DNA of 64,000 bases. Origin: Gemmatimonadaceae bacterium (GTDB taxonomy: Bacteria; Gemmatimonadota; Gemmatimonadetes; Gemmatimonadales; Gemmatimonadaceae). Where the stretch lies: the NCBI GenBank assembly GCA_013813715.1, contig JACCRF010000178.1, positions 1 to 64,000 on the forward strand, written 5' to 3'. Shown here in pieces: positions 9,115 through 17,447 of the stretch; within the stretch, counting starts at the first letter, position 1, and each line of letters starts with the position of its first letter. Position numbers and translations under genes: made by a program. A model generated the notes under the pieces. That model was not told the origin of the DNA and searched no databases. It saw only the letters and a list, made by a program, of their open reading frames with translations.

Positions 9115-9993
9115 TCAGCGCTTGCGGATCCCTTTTGCCCACACCTCGTCGTCCTCGCCTCTCACGACAAGGCTGACCGCTTTGCCGTTCGCGCGCGTGA
9201 ACTCGAAAACCATCTCGGGTTTCAGTACTTCGTAGAGCTCCCCTTTGTCGTCGTACACTCCGGGAGCGAACCAGTCCGGAGCGATTCGGACCAGGGCGAA
9301 CTTCTTGAAGTACGGATCCGCGGGCTTCCACTCTCCCTTCAGCGTTCCATCTTCGTGGGAGATCGTAAGCGTTGATACCTTGCCCGGCTTTCCCGTAGAA
9401 TCCTGCTCGGTGTAAGTGTACCGGCCCAGATATGGAGTCGCGTCGCCGGCGGGAAGCGTCATCACCAGCGACGGCTCGACTTCGACGTTTATCGGAATCC
9501 GGACTCGCTCCCATTGCATCGCGAGCGTGCCGCCACTCATACGAAGCTCGGGCATCGACCAAGTGAGAACGTCGGTGAACGGAACCGCTTCTACGCGGGC
9601 CGGGAATCGAATCTGTTTCACGCCCGAGTCGGGCGGCTCCATATGATATCGACGGGCGTCAGGCTCCAGCACGACGGTCCAGTCGCCAGTCTTTCGAACG
9701 ACCATCCATACTGAATACTTCCCCTTCGCGACTGGCTTTCCATTGAGTTTGATGTTCCTGTTGACATCGAATGTCGTCGCCCAGTTAGCGCCCGGCGTCC
9801 ACACCTCGTCCCAGCGAACTGCTTTCGTTCCAAAGAGCGGGTCGCGTCCACGCGATCGGGGGCGGGAATACTCGACGACGATCTTCGTCCCGTCGATCAT
9901 CTGGGACATCACCCCGATCTCGCTCGCCCGAATCTGTGCGGCGAGAGGAAGGGGGAGAACGAGTGATGCAAGTAAAGCGATACGAATGATCAT
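9115..9993 (-). CDS. DUF2911 domain protein
   Basis: IVEYSRPRSRGRDPLFGTKAVRWDEVWTPGANWATTFDVNRNIKLNGKPVAKGKYSVWMV is the DUF2911 signature. Confidence 0.85.
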   Translation of the reverse strand: MIIRIALLASLVLPLPLAAQIRASEIGVMSQMIDGTKIVVEYSRPRSRGRDPLFGTKAVRWDEVWTPGANWATTFDVNRNIKLNGKPVAKGKYSVWMVVRKTGDWTVVLEPDARRYHMEPPDSGVKQIRFPARVEAVPFTDVLTWSMPELRMSGGTLAMQWERVRIPINVEVEPSLVMTLPAGDATPYLGRYTYTEQDSTGKPGKVSTLTISHEDGTLKGEWKPADPYFKKFALVRIAPDWFAPGVYDDKGELYEVLKPEMVFEFTRANGKAVSLVVRGEDDEVWAKGIRKR

Positions 9994-10039
9994 GAAATTC
10001 CCATTCAGGGTAGGCGATCAGGAGCGCTGATGCGTTCTA

Positions 10040-10291
10040 TCAGCCGAACTTGGCGTCGATCGCGGCACGAATCTGGTCGAGCGATTTGCCTTCCTTGTGC
10101 AGCCTTACCGCCAGCCGGCCCTGGCCCTGGCAGACAATGCAGTCTCGCGCCATTCCCTTGCCTTCGTAGCAGGATAGGAGGGAATAGAATTCGGGCGGAT
10201 TCGTGCAACCACAGTTGCACCGGAGACCATCGACGACTTGCGGAATTTCACGAATTGAATCGAACAGCGGGATCAGCTTCGGCGAGTTCAC
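10040..10291 (-). pseudogene. CYCXC/PCYCGC-type protein, N-terminally truncated
   Basis: IPQVVDGLRCNCGCTNPPEFYSLLSCYEGKGMARDCIVCQGQGRLAVRLHKEGKSLDQIRAAIDAKFG; begins 6 bp from the 42-bp repeat with no signal peptide. Confidence 0.6.
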
Positions 10292-10296
10292 TCATT

Positions 10297-10338
10297 TATG
10301 CGCGCCCCTGGCGCGAGGGGCGTCATCAACGCGTTGCG
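10297..10338. repeat. 42-bp hairpin repeat, copy 2
   Basis: Identical over 42 bp to 7592-7633, same orientation. Confidence 0.85.
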
Positions 10339-10379
10339 GGCGGGATGTTCGAACGCATCTTTGTGGTATGACACTCGTT

Positions 10380-10443
10380 GAAGCTGACAAGCGATTTGCG
10401 GAAGCGCGCCTTGCGCGCAATTGTATGAATCGCTCGCAGCTTC
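10380..10443. repeat. imperfect long hairpin upstream of VapBC
   Basis: GAAGCTGACAAGCGATT ... AATCGCTCGCAGCTTC imperfect arms, with inner GCGCGCCTTGCGCGC. Confidence 0.5.
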
Positions 10444-10550
10444 TTAACTTTCGGCGTTATACAGCTACAGGCTTGCGCGCGACTGTATGGAAATGGTACG
10501 TTGTGGCCCCCCCGCTGAGGAGCCACCTGATGGCCAGGCCACGTCGCATG

Positions 10551-10748
10551 CTGAAGCGCAAAAACATGCTTATGGACCAGCGTAAGCTGAACATGGCGAA
10601 GGCCGTGCTAGGGGTTGAGACCGAGACCGCCGCGGTGGAGGCTGCACTGGATATGGTCGTGTTCCGGGCCGAGGTGTTCCGCGGACTGGACGAACTTGCG
10701 GCGGCCGGTGGCGTGGCGAGCATTGAACCCATTCGCCGCACCGGGTGA
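10551..10748 (+). CDS. VapB-type antitoxin
   Basis: MLKRKNMLMDQRKLNMAKAVLGVETETAAVEAALDMVVFRAEVFRGLDELAAAGG; GTGA overlap with a PIN toxin frame. Start uncertain. Confidence 0.6.
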   Translation: MKRKNMLMDQRKLNMAKAVLGVETETAAVEAALDMVVFRAEVFRGLDELAAAGGVASIEPIRRTG

Positions 10749-11174
10749 TCTACACGCTGGACACGAATGTGGTCGTTGACGCGCTTCGGGCAATCGCGTG
10801 AGTTGGACCGTCTCAAGACTTTTTTGAGCTGGGCTCTCCCATCGACGATGCTGTCCAGTGTCGTTGTCGCCGAACTCACCACGGGCGCAGGCACTGACCG
10901 GGCGCGGCGAGTTCTGGACGACGCTGTCCTGACGCCGTTCGATCGGCGGGGCCGCATCGTCGCGCCCTCGGCGGCGGCATCGCGGCGTACCGGCGCTCTC
11001 TTGGCACGCTCCGGCGCGACCGGGCTCACCGCGAGTCGCCAGAACGATGCGCTCCTCGCCACGCAAGCGCGCGAGCGGGGTTGGGTTGTCGTCACCCGCG
11101 ATCGCGATCTTCGGATGCTGCGCCCTCTGATCAGCGGGCTCCAGGTCGCCGCGCCGTATCCGGATCGCCCTTGA
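10745..11174 (+). pseudogene. VapC-type PIN toxin with single frameshift
   Basis: VIYTLDTNVVVDALR then out of frame QSRELDRLKTFLSWALPSTMLSSVVVAELTTGA...NDALLATQARERGWVVVTRDRDL; removing one G of GGG (10788-10790) restores the frame. Confidence 0.75.
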
Positions 11175-11456
11175 CGGGTGCGAGCTGGATACGCCACCGC
11201 GGTCCATGTGTTCCCAGCATGGGCGATAATCCGGAGGTAAGAGTCCTCCCGGAACCTTGCTGCCGGAGATCGCCCGTTCAGCGCTGGAGGTCGTAATTCA
11301 GCACCTTTACCCCGGTCGTTCCACGCCTGAGATTCCCAACAAGCGAGCGCCGTGGACTAGTAGGCCGCTCGGCGGGTCGCGGCGGGTGAAGGACTCGACC
11401 GCCGCTCGGCATCATCGACGCCACCGGCCGCGCAGTCGGGCGCTAACTATCTTGAG

Positions 11457-12617
11457 CTACACAACCGCACGAATTCCCGCGAGCCGTTCGGCCGCCCTCT
11501 CGAGCGTCTCCCTCTTCTTGCAGAACGCAAACCGCGTCACTGCCTCACCCAGCTTTGGCTCGTGATAGAAGCTCGTCCCCGGCACCGTAGCGACACCGAC
11601 CTCCTTCGCCAGCCACATCGCGAACTCCACTCCCCGCAGGTCGCTCAGCTCCGTGAAATCGGCAAGTATGTAATACGCACCTTCCGGTGCCGAGAACTTG
11701 AACCCCGCTTCCTGTAACGCCGATACCATCACGTCCCGCCGCTCACGGTACTCCAGGGCTATTCCGTTGTAGTACTCGGTGCCGAATGCCATCCCGATCG
11801 CGCCCGCCGCCTGGAGCGGAGCCGGCGCGCCGACGGTAAGAAAGTCGTGCACCTTGCGGATGGGCGACGTCATCTCGAACGGCGCCACCGCGTACCCCAG
11901 CCGCCATCCGGTGCAGCTGAAGGTCTTCGACAACCCCGAAATCGTCACCGTCCGCTCGCGCATTCCCGGCCACGTCGCGAGGCAGTGATGACTGCCCGCG
12001 TAGCGGATGTGCTCGTAGATCTCGTCGGTGATCGCGATCGCGTCGTGCTGCTGGCACAGCTGAGCGATGAGCGAAATCTCGTCCCGCGTGAACACCCGCC
12101 CGGTGGGATTGTGCGGCGTATTCACGACGATCGCGCGGGTCCTGTCCGAGAACGCCGCGGCCAGCTTCGCGGGGTCGAGCCTCCATTCGAGCCCTTCGAG
12201 CGGAACGAACACCGGCTTCGCGCCGGCGAGAATCGCGTCGGGTCCGTAGTTCTCGTAGAACGGCTCGAACACGATCACTTCGTCGCCCGGATCGATGAGC
12301 GCGAGGAAAACCGCCGCCATGGCTTCGGTCGCGCCGCAGGTCACGGTTATCTCGCGATCGGGATCGACTTCCATTCCGTACCATTTTCTGTACTTCTCGG
12401 CGATTGCGAGCCGCAGAGCGGGCGTGCCCCACGTGATCGCGTACTGGTTGATGTCGCCATGGATCGCCGCGCACGCGGCGTCCTTCATCGGCGCGGGCAT
12501 CGGGAAATCGGGGAATCCCTGAGCGAGGTTAACGGCGCCGTGGGCGTTGGCGACCCGTGTCATCTCACGGATGACGGACTCCTGGAAAGTCGAGGCGCGG
12601 TGGGCTGTATTGATCAT
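11457..12617 (-). CDS. class I/II pyridoxal-phosphate aminotransferase
   Basis: VNLAQGFPDFPMP...VVNTPHNPTGRVF...ITDEIYEHIRY...SGLSKTFSCTGWRLGY. Confidence 0.9.
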   Translation of the reverse strand: MINTAHRASTFQESVIREMTRVANAHGAVNLAQGFPDFPMPAPMKDAACAAIHGDINQYAITWGTPALRLAIAEKYRKWYGMEVDPDREITVTCGATEAMAAVFLALIDPGDEVIVFEPFYENYGPDAILAGAKPVFVPLEGLEWRLDPAKLAAAFSDRTRAIVVNTPHNPTGRVFTRDEISLIAQLCQQHDAIAITDEIYEHIRYAGSHHCLATWPGMRERTVTISGLSKTFSCTGWRLGYAVAPFEMTSPIRKVHDFLTVGAPAPLQAAGAIGMAFGTEYYNGIALEYRERRDVMVSALQEAGFKFSAPEGAYYILADFTELSDLRGVEFAMWLAKEVGVATVPGTSFYHEPKLGEAVTRFAFCKKRETLERAAERLAGIRAVV

Positions 12618-12864
12618 CTGGGGTCGGAAGCGATTACCGGAGAAGTTATCCCGTGAGTTACCCTGAAGGGAACTTGCGCCGCACTCTCCTACGTATAGAT
12701 TATGATATATACCAGTGCGGACGGGCGGGGGGATGAAGAAGAAGAAAGAGACAAAAAGAGAGCCGAAAGAGAAGAGCTTGAAACCGGAAACGTCGCTGAG
12801 GCGCCTGATAGAGGTGGCGAGAAAGGCGCCGATAGCAGCGCGGAAGCCCGCTCTGGAAGGGGGG

Positions 12865-13113
12865 ATGAAGAAAGCGTCCCTGTTCATGAACGGGCGCAGC
12901 CAGGCTGTGCGGCTCCCAAAGGAGTTTCGGTTCGAGGGTACCCATGTATACGCGCGAAAGGACGGAAATCGGGTGATTCTTTCGCCAGAAGACGACAGGA
13001 TCGAGAGGCTTATCGCGTTGATCGGATCGGCGCCGGATTTTCCTGATATCCCCAGGGACCCACCCGAACCGATACGCCCCGAGATCAGGGAGTTCTTCGG
13101 TGTTTCTGATTGA
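12865..13113 (+). CDS. vapB: VapB antitoxin (SpoVT/AbrB-type)
   Basis: [41 protein letters not shown]; overlaps PIN toxin start. Confidence 0.85.
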   Translation: MKKASLFMNGRSQAVRLPKEFRFEGTHVYARKDGNRVILSPEDDRIERLIALIGSAPDFPDIPRDPPEPIRPEIREFFGVSD

Positions 13114-13498
13114 CAGCAGCACCTGCATTTCGATCCTGAGAAATCGGCTCCCTCACGCGACGGAACGCCTCCGCGCAACTCACATCGAGGATCTGGCCAT
13201 TTCTTCGATCAGCGCCGCGGAGCTGTATCACGGCGCATCAAGGAGTGTCGACTCCGAACGCGAGATCAGGAGAATTCAGGACCTGTTGACTCTTGTTCGG
13301 CTGGTCGAATTCGGGAGCGATGCGGCGATCTCGTATGGATTCGTGCGCAGCGTTCTGGAGCGAACAGGTCAGGTCATTGGCTTGATGGACATGCTGATCG
13401 CGGCCCACGCTCTGGCGAAAGGAGCGATCGTCGTCACGCACAACACCCGCGAATTTCGGCGTGTGCCAGGCCTGGAAGTGGAAGACTGGAATGCGTGA
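13100..13498 (+). CDS. vapC: VapC toxin (PIN domain)
   Basis: [15 protein letters not shown]...[10 protein letters not shown]...[35 protein letters not shown]. Confidence 0.9.
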   Translation: MFLIDSSTCISILRNRLPHATERLRATHIEDLAISSISAAELYHGASRSVDSEREIRRIQDLLTLVRLVEFGSDAAISYGFVRSVLERTGQVIGLMDMLIAAHALAKGAIVVTHNTREFRRVPGLEVEDWNA

Positions 13499-13510
13499 AA
13501 CGTCTGCGAA

Positions 13511-14110
13511 CTACCGTCCTCCCAGCTTCGCCAGCGCCGACCTGATGAGATCAGTCGCCGAAAGGCCGCCCCCCCCCGCGTCCAGCGCCGCGCGTACTCC
13601 CTTTTCAGCGTCACCATTGGAGTAGCCGAGCGAGATCAACGCCCGCAACGCATCCTCCGACGCGCCGGCTGCGGGACGCGCCTTGCCCGGCTCCTCACCG
13701 CCGATCGAATCCAGCTTGTCGGCGAGGTCGAGTATCAGCCGCTCCGCTTTCTTGCGCCCCACCCTCGGAACGCGCTGAAGGGTCGGGATGTCCTTTTCCT
13801 GAATCGCGCGCACGAGACGTTGCGGGGAAAGCGCGGACATGAGTCCGAGCGCGAGCGACGGCCCGACACCATTTGCCGTGAGCAGCTTCTGGAACAGCCG
13901 ACGCTCGAACACCGTCGAGAATCCGAAAAGCTGCCAGGCGTCCTCCTTCACGACGAGCGACGTGTGAAGAAAGATCTGCTCGCCCTGCTTCGGCAGCGTC
14001 TCGAAAACACCGAGCGGAATCAGGAGCTCGTAGGCGACGCCGCCGGCCGTCATCACCTCGACGCGATCCAAGTCCTTCGTGGCCAGGGTCCCTGTGAGCT
14101 GCGAGATCAT
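13511..14110 (-). CDS. ruvA: Holliday junction branch migration protein RuvA
   Basis: MISQLTGTLATKDLDRVEVMTAGGVAYELLIP...GVGPSLALGLMS...RVGRKKAERLILDL; overlaps ruvC. Confidence 0.92.
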   Translation of the reverse strand: MISQLTGTLATKDLDRVEVMTAGGVAYELLIPLGVFETLPKQGEQIFLHTSLVVKEDAWQLFGFSTVFERRLFQKLLTANGVGPSLALGLMSALSPQRLVRAIQEKDIPTLQRVPRVGRKKAERLILDLADKLDSIGGEEPGKARPAAGASEDALRALISLGYSNGDAEKGVRAALDAGGGGLSATDLIRSALAKLGGR

Positions 14111-14640
14111 CTTCGCAGCGGGACCGTCCGCGCCGGCCTCGCGTCCATCTCCCGGTCGATGCGCGGAAGCGCGGCGATCATCAGGTACGCGAGCGCGGCC
14201 GCGACGCCGTCGGACGCATCAGCCGGCTCCGGCGCCGTCTTCAACCTGAGCAGTCGCGCAACCATGAACTGCACCTGCTCCTTCGTCGCCCCACCCGTGC
14301 CCACCACCGCCTTCTTGATCTCTGCCGGCGGATACTCGGCGATCTCGAGCCGGGCGTTCGCCGCGGCAAGCAGAATCACGCCGCGCGCATGGCCGAGCAC
14401 GACGGTGGTGCGCACGTTCCGCGCATAGAACACATCTTCGATCGCGAGCACGTGGGGACAGTGACGCTGTATCAGCTCCGCGATTCCCGCGTGAATCTCC
14501 TGAAGCCGCGACGCGAGTGAGTCCCGCGGACGCGTCCGGATGATACCGCATTCGACGAGCCGCGGCGGCACCATCCGCTCGCCCACCACCACTCCGTATC
14601 CGGTGACGGCCGTTCCCGGATCGATCCCAAGGACAATCAC
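14107..14640 (-). CDS. ruvC: Holliday junction resolvase RuvC
   Basis: MIVLGIDPGTAVTGYGVV...LAIEDVFYARNVRTTVVLGHARGVILLAAA. Confidence 0.93.
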   Translation of the reverse strand: MIVLGIDPGTAVTGYGVVVGERMVPPRLVECGIIRTRPRDSLASRLQEIHAGIAELIQRHCPHVLAIEDVFYARNVRTTVVLGHARGVILLAAANARLEIAEYPPAEIKKAVVGTGGATKEQVQFMVARLLRLKTAPEPADASDGVAAALAYLMIAALPRIDREMDARPARTVPLRR

Positions 14641-15365
14641 TCAGGTTCTATAGAACAATTGGCGGCCACCTTCTGGACGTCGTCGAGGTCCTCGAGCTCC
14701 TCCAGCAGTTTCACCAGCGAGTCGGCGGTCTTGCCGCTCACGCTCACGAGATTCTTCGGCACCGAGGCAATCTCTGCTTCGGCGACCTCGTAGCCCTTCG
14801 CCTCGAGCGCTGTTCTCACCCCGTGCATGCCCGCCGGGTCGGTCGTGATCTCGTACTGATCCTCCTCGGCATTGAAATCCTCTGCCCCCGCGTCGAGCGC
14901 CGCCTCGAGCGCTTCATCCTCGGGATACTTCGTCGAGTCGAGGTAGAGCTGGCCCTTCCGCTCGAACATCCACGACACCGAGTTTGCTGCGCCGAGATTG
15001 CCGCCCGCGCGCGAGAGTTTGTGCCGAATCTCGGCGACGGTGCGGTTTGCGTTGTCAGTCAGCGCGAAGATGAGGATTGCCACGCCGCCCGGTCCGTAGC
15101 CCTCGTAGGTGACCTCGGCGTACTCAACCCCTTCCAGCTCCCCGGTGCCCTTTTTTACCGCGCGCTCGATGTTGTCCTTCGGCATCGAGGCCGCCTTCGC
15201 AGCTTCGATCGCAGTGCGAAGCCGTGGGTTTCCTGTGGGATCGCCGCCGCCCAGTTTGGCGGCCATCGTGATCTCCCGGATGAGCTTGGTGAAATGCGCG
15301 CCGCGCTTCGCGTCAGCGGCCGCCTTGTAATGCTTGATCTGCTTCCACTTGCTGTGACCGGCCAT
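14637..15365 (-). CDS. yebC: YebC/PmpR family regulator
   Basis: MAGHSKWKQIKHYKAAADAKRGAHFTKLIREITMAAKLGGGDP. Confidence 0.95.
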   Translation of the reverse strand: MAGHSKWKQIKHYKAAADAKRGAHFTKLIREITMAAKLGGGDPTGNPRLRTAIEAAKAASMPKDNIERAVKKGTGELEGVEYAEVTYEGYGPGGVAILIFALTDNANRTVAEIRHKLSRAGGNLGAANSVSWMFERKGQLYLDSTKYPEDEALEAALDAGAEDFNAEEDQYEITTDPAGMHGVRTALEAKGYEVAEAEIASVPKNLVSVSGKTADSLVKLLEELEDLDDVQKVAANCSIEPE

Positions 15366-15394
15366 GTTCTCTAAAGAGTTGTGTGCCTGAGTGT

Positions 15395-15829
15395 CTAGCG
15401 GCGAAGTGAGGGGGGGCAGGTGAATTCGGTCGAGTCGTGAGCGAGCTCGTCTATCAGCTCCCGAATCTCGGTGAACGATCCTTCGTCCAGATGCACCGAA
15501 GCTATCAGCAGAAGGTCGGCGAGAGCCTGCGCCGCGACGACATCCTGGCCGTCGGCGGAGGCGTCAATCGCCGCTCCCGCCGCGGACTTCAGCGCCGGCG
15601 GCATGGAGAGCGACGCCAGCCATTGCCGGGCGCCCGCGGCGCGGCGACCGGCGTCGGCGGCTACGAAGCTGAACGGCGGGAGCAGGCCGGCCCCAAGTCT
15701 CGAGGCCACGAAGCATGCGAGCGCGATCTCTCTGTCCCCGCCGAGCGAAGCGCGCCCAGCGTGAGAAGCGAGCGCGCGGAAGCGAAACCTCGACGGCGCG
15801 ATAGCGAACGGTGGCAGGTGTCCGATCAC
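15395..15829 (-). CDS. hypothetical protein
   Basis: 144-aa ORF continuing the ruvA-ruvC-yebC strand; no family recognised. Confidence 0.4.
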   Translation of the reverse strand: MIGHLPPFAIAPSRFRFRALASHAGRASLGGDREIALACFVASRLGAGLLPPFSFVAADAGRRAAGARQWLASLSMPPALKSAAGAAIDASADGQDVVAAQALADLLLIASVHLDEGSFTEIRELIDELAHDSTEFTCPPSLRR

Positions 15830-15878
15830 CCCCGCAATCTAGGCATTACACAGGCACCCGGCTACATTCTCAAAACCA

Positions 15879-17447
15879 ATGGCACCAGTCGCAAAATCCA
15901 TCCTTTGGGTGGACGACGAAGGAGAGCTCCTCGAGTCGCATCGCATCTTTTTGCGGTCCAAGGGCTACGAAGTGGAGTGGGCGAGCAACGCCGACGATGC
16001 AGTCGAGATGCTGCGCCGCCGGACATTCGACATCATGCTGCTCGACGAGCAGATGCCGGGCAAGCGGGGGCTCGAGGCCTACCGCGACGTGCGTGACATC
16101 GCCCCCAACCTGCCGGTCGTGATGGTCACCAAGAGCGAGGAGGACGGCACGCTCAAGGAAGCGATCGGCGCCAACATCCGCGACTACCTCGTCAAGCCAA
16201 TCAATCCGCGGCAGGTGCTGAGCATCGTGACGCAGATTCTGGAAGGCCCGCGCATCCGGCAACAGGCCATCGCCCGCCGGTTTGTCGAGCGGTTTCGCGC
16301 AATCGAGCTCGATCGCGACCGGAACCTCGATTGGCGCGGGTGGATCGACCGCTTCGACGAGCTCATGCGCTGGGACGTTGACCTCGCTGCCGCAGGCGAG
16401 ATGGGCCTCTACGATTCGCTGCGCGGTCTCTATCCCGCCATGCACCGCGAGTTCGCCGCGTACATGAAGACCGAGTATCCGCTCTGGCTGAAGAATCTGG
16501 AGGGAAACAGGCCGCCGCTGTCGATCGATGTAGTGAGCGAGTTCCTGCTGCCGATTCTGCAGCGCGACCGCGCCGCGGTGTTCGTCGTCGTCGACTGCCT
16601 CCGCCTCGATCAGTGGCGAGTCCTCGAGCCGCTGCTGGCGCCCTGGTTCGACACCGAGACGACGCACTATTTCGCGGTTCTCCCCACCGCTACGCCGTAC
16701 TCACGGAATGCGCTGTTCAGCGGACTCTTTCCCGGCGAGATCGCCGCCCGGCTGCCGGACTGGTGGGGCAATGCGGACAGGGAGGACGAGTCGCTCAACG
16801 CCCACGAGAAGGAGCTGCTCGAGAATCACCTTACCGAGCTCTGCGGTGCGACGCCAGTCCGATATCAGAAGATTTCCACCGCCAGCAACTCCGACGAGCT
16901 CGAGCGACACCTCGGCACCGCGATCGGTAACGAAGGCGTGAGCGCATTCGTGTTCAACTTCGTCGATCTGCTCACGCACGGACGCAGCGAATCACAGATC
17001 CTCTACGAAGTGGCACGCGACGAGATCGCGCTCCGGCAGATCACGCGCCAGTGGTTTCAGCGGTCGGCGCTGCTGAGCGTCCTGAAGGAAGCGTCGCGCC
17101 GCAAGATCTCCGTTCTGCTCACTACCGATCACGGTTCGATCCACTGCAATACGCCGGCGACTGTCTTCGCCAAGCGCGACGCGACCGCGAACCTGCGCTA
17201 CAAGTTCGGCGAGGATCTGCGCGCCGAGCGTCCCGAGCAGGCGCTGATGTTCACCAACGAAGACGATCTCCGGCTCCCGCGCCGCGGATCCGGCGGCAAC
17301 ACGCTCCTCGCGACCAATGATTGCTTCTTCGTGTATCCCACCAAGCTGCGCGAGTATCAGAGCCGCTACCGCGGGTCGTTTCTCCACGGTGGCGTGACTC
17401 CGGAGGAAGTGATTCTCCCACTCGCGCTGCTGACCCCAAGAAAGTAG
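15879..17447 (+). CDS. PorX-like response regulator with PglZ domain
   Basis: Receiver SILWVDDEGELLESHRIFLRSKGYEVEWASNADDAVEML..LLDEQMPG, then PglZ/alkaline-phosphatase-like core (VVVDCLRLDQWRVLEPLL, YSRNALFSGLFPGEIA, LTTDHGS). Confidence 0.88.
   Translation: MAPVAKSILWVDDEGELLESHRIFLRSKGYEVEWASNADDAVEMLRRRTFDIMLLDEQMPGKRGLEAYRDVRDIAPNLPVVMVTKSEEDGTLKEAIGANIRDYLVKPINPRQVLSIVTQILEGPRIRQQAIARRFVERFRAIELDRDRNLDWRGWIDRFDELMRWDVDLAAAGEMGLYDSLRGLYPAMHREFAAYMKTEYPLWLKNLEGNRPPLSIDVVSEFLLPILQRDRAAVFVVVDCLRLDQWRVLEPLLAPWFDTETTHYFAVLPTATPYSRNALFSGLFPGEIAARLPDWWGNADREDESLNAHEKELLENHLTELCGATPVRYQKISTASNSDELERHLGTAIGNEGVSAFVFNFVDLLTHGRSESQILYEVARDEIALRQITRQWFQRSALLSVLKEASRRKISVLLTTDHGSIHCNTPATVFAKRDATANLRYKFGEDLRAERPEQALMFTNEDDLRLPRRGSGGNTLLATNDCFFVYPTKLREYQSRYRGSFLHGGVTPEEVILPLALLTPRK

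Noticed and set aside
7661-9562. 633-aa minus-strand ORF in the ORF track
   Set aside because: Fully antisense to the clear class V aminotransferase and overlapping DUF2911; no recognisable domain. Shadow ORF typical of GC-rich DNA.
11390-11468. tRNA-like minus-strand sequence GCGGTTGTGTAGCTCAAGATAGTTAGCGC...TCGAGTCCTTCACCCGCC
   Set aside because: Resembles D- and T-arm words, but acceptor and anticodon stems do not pair and the start is the coding end of the aminotransferase (..RAVV-stop). Coincidence or heavy decay.
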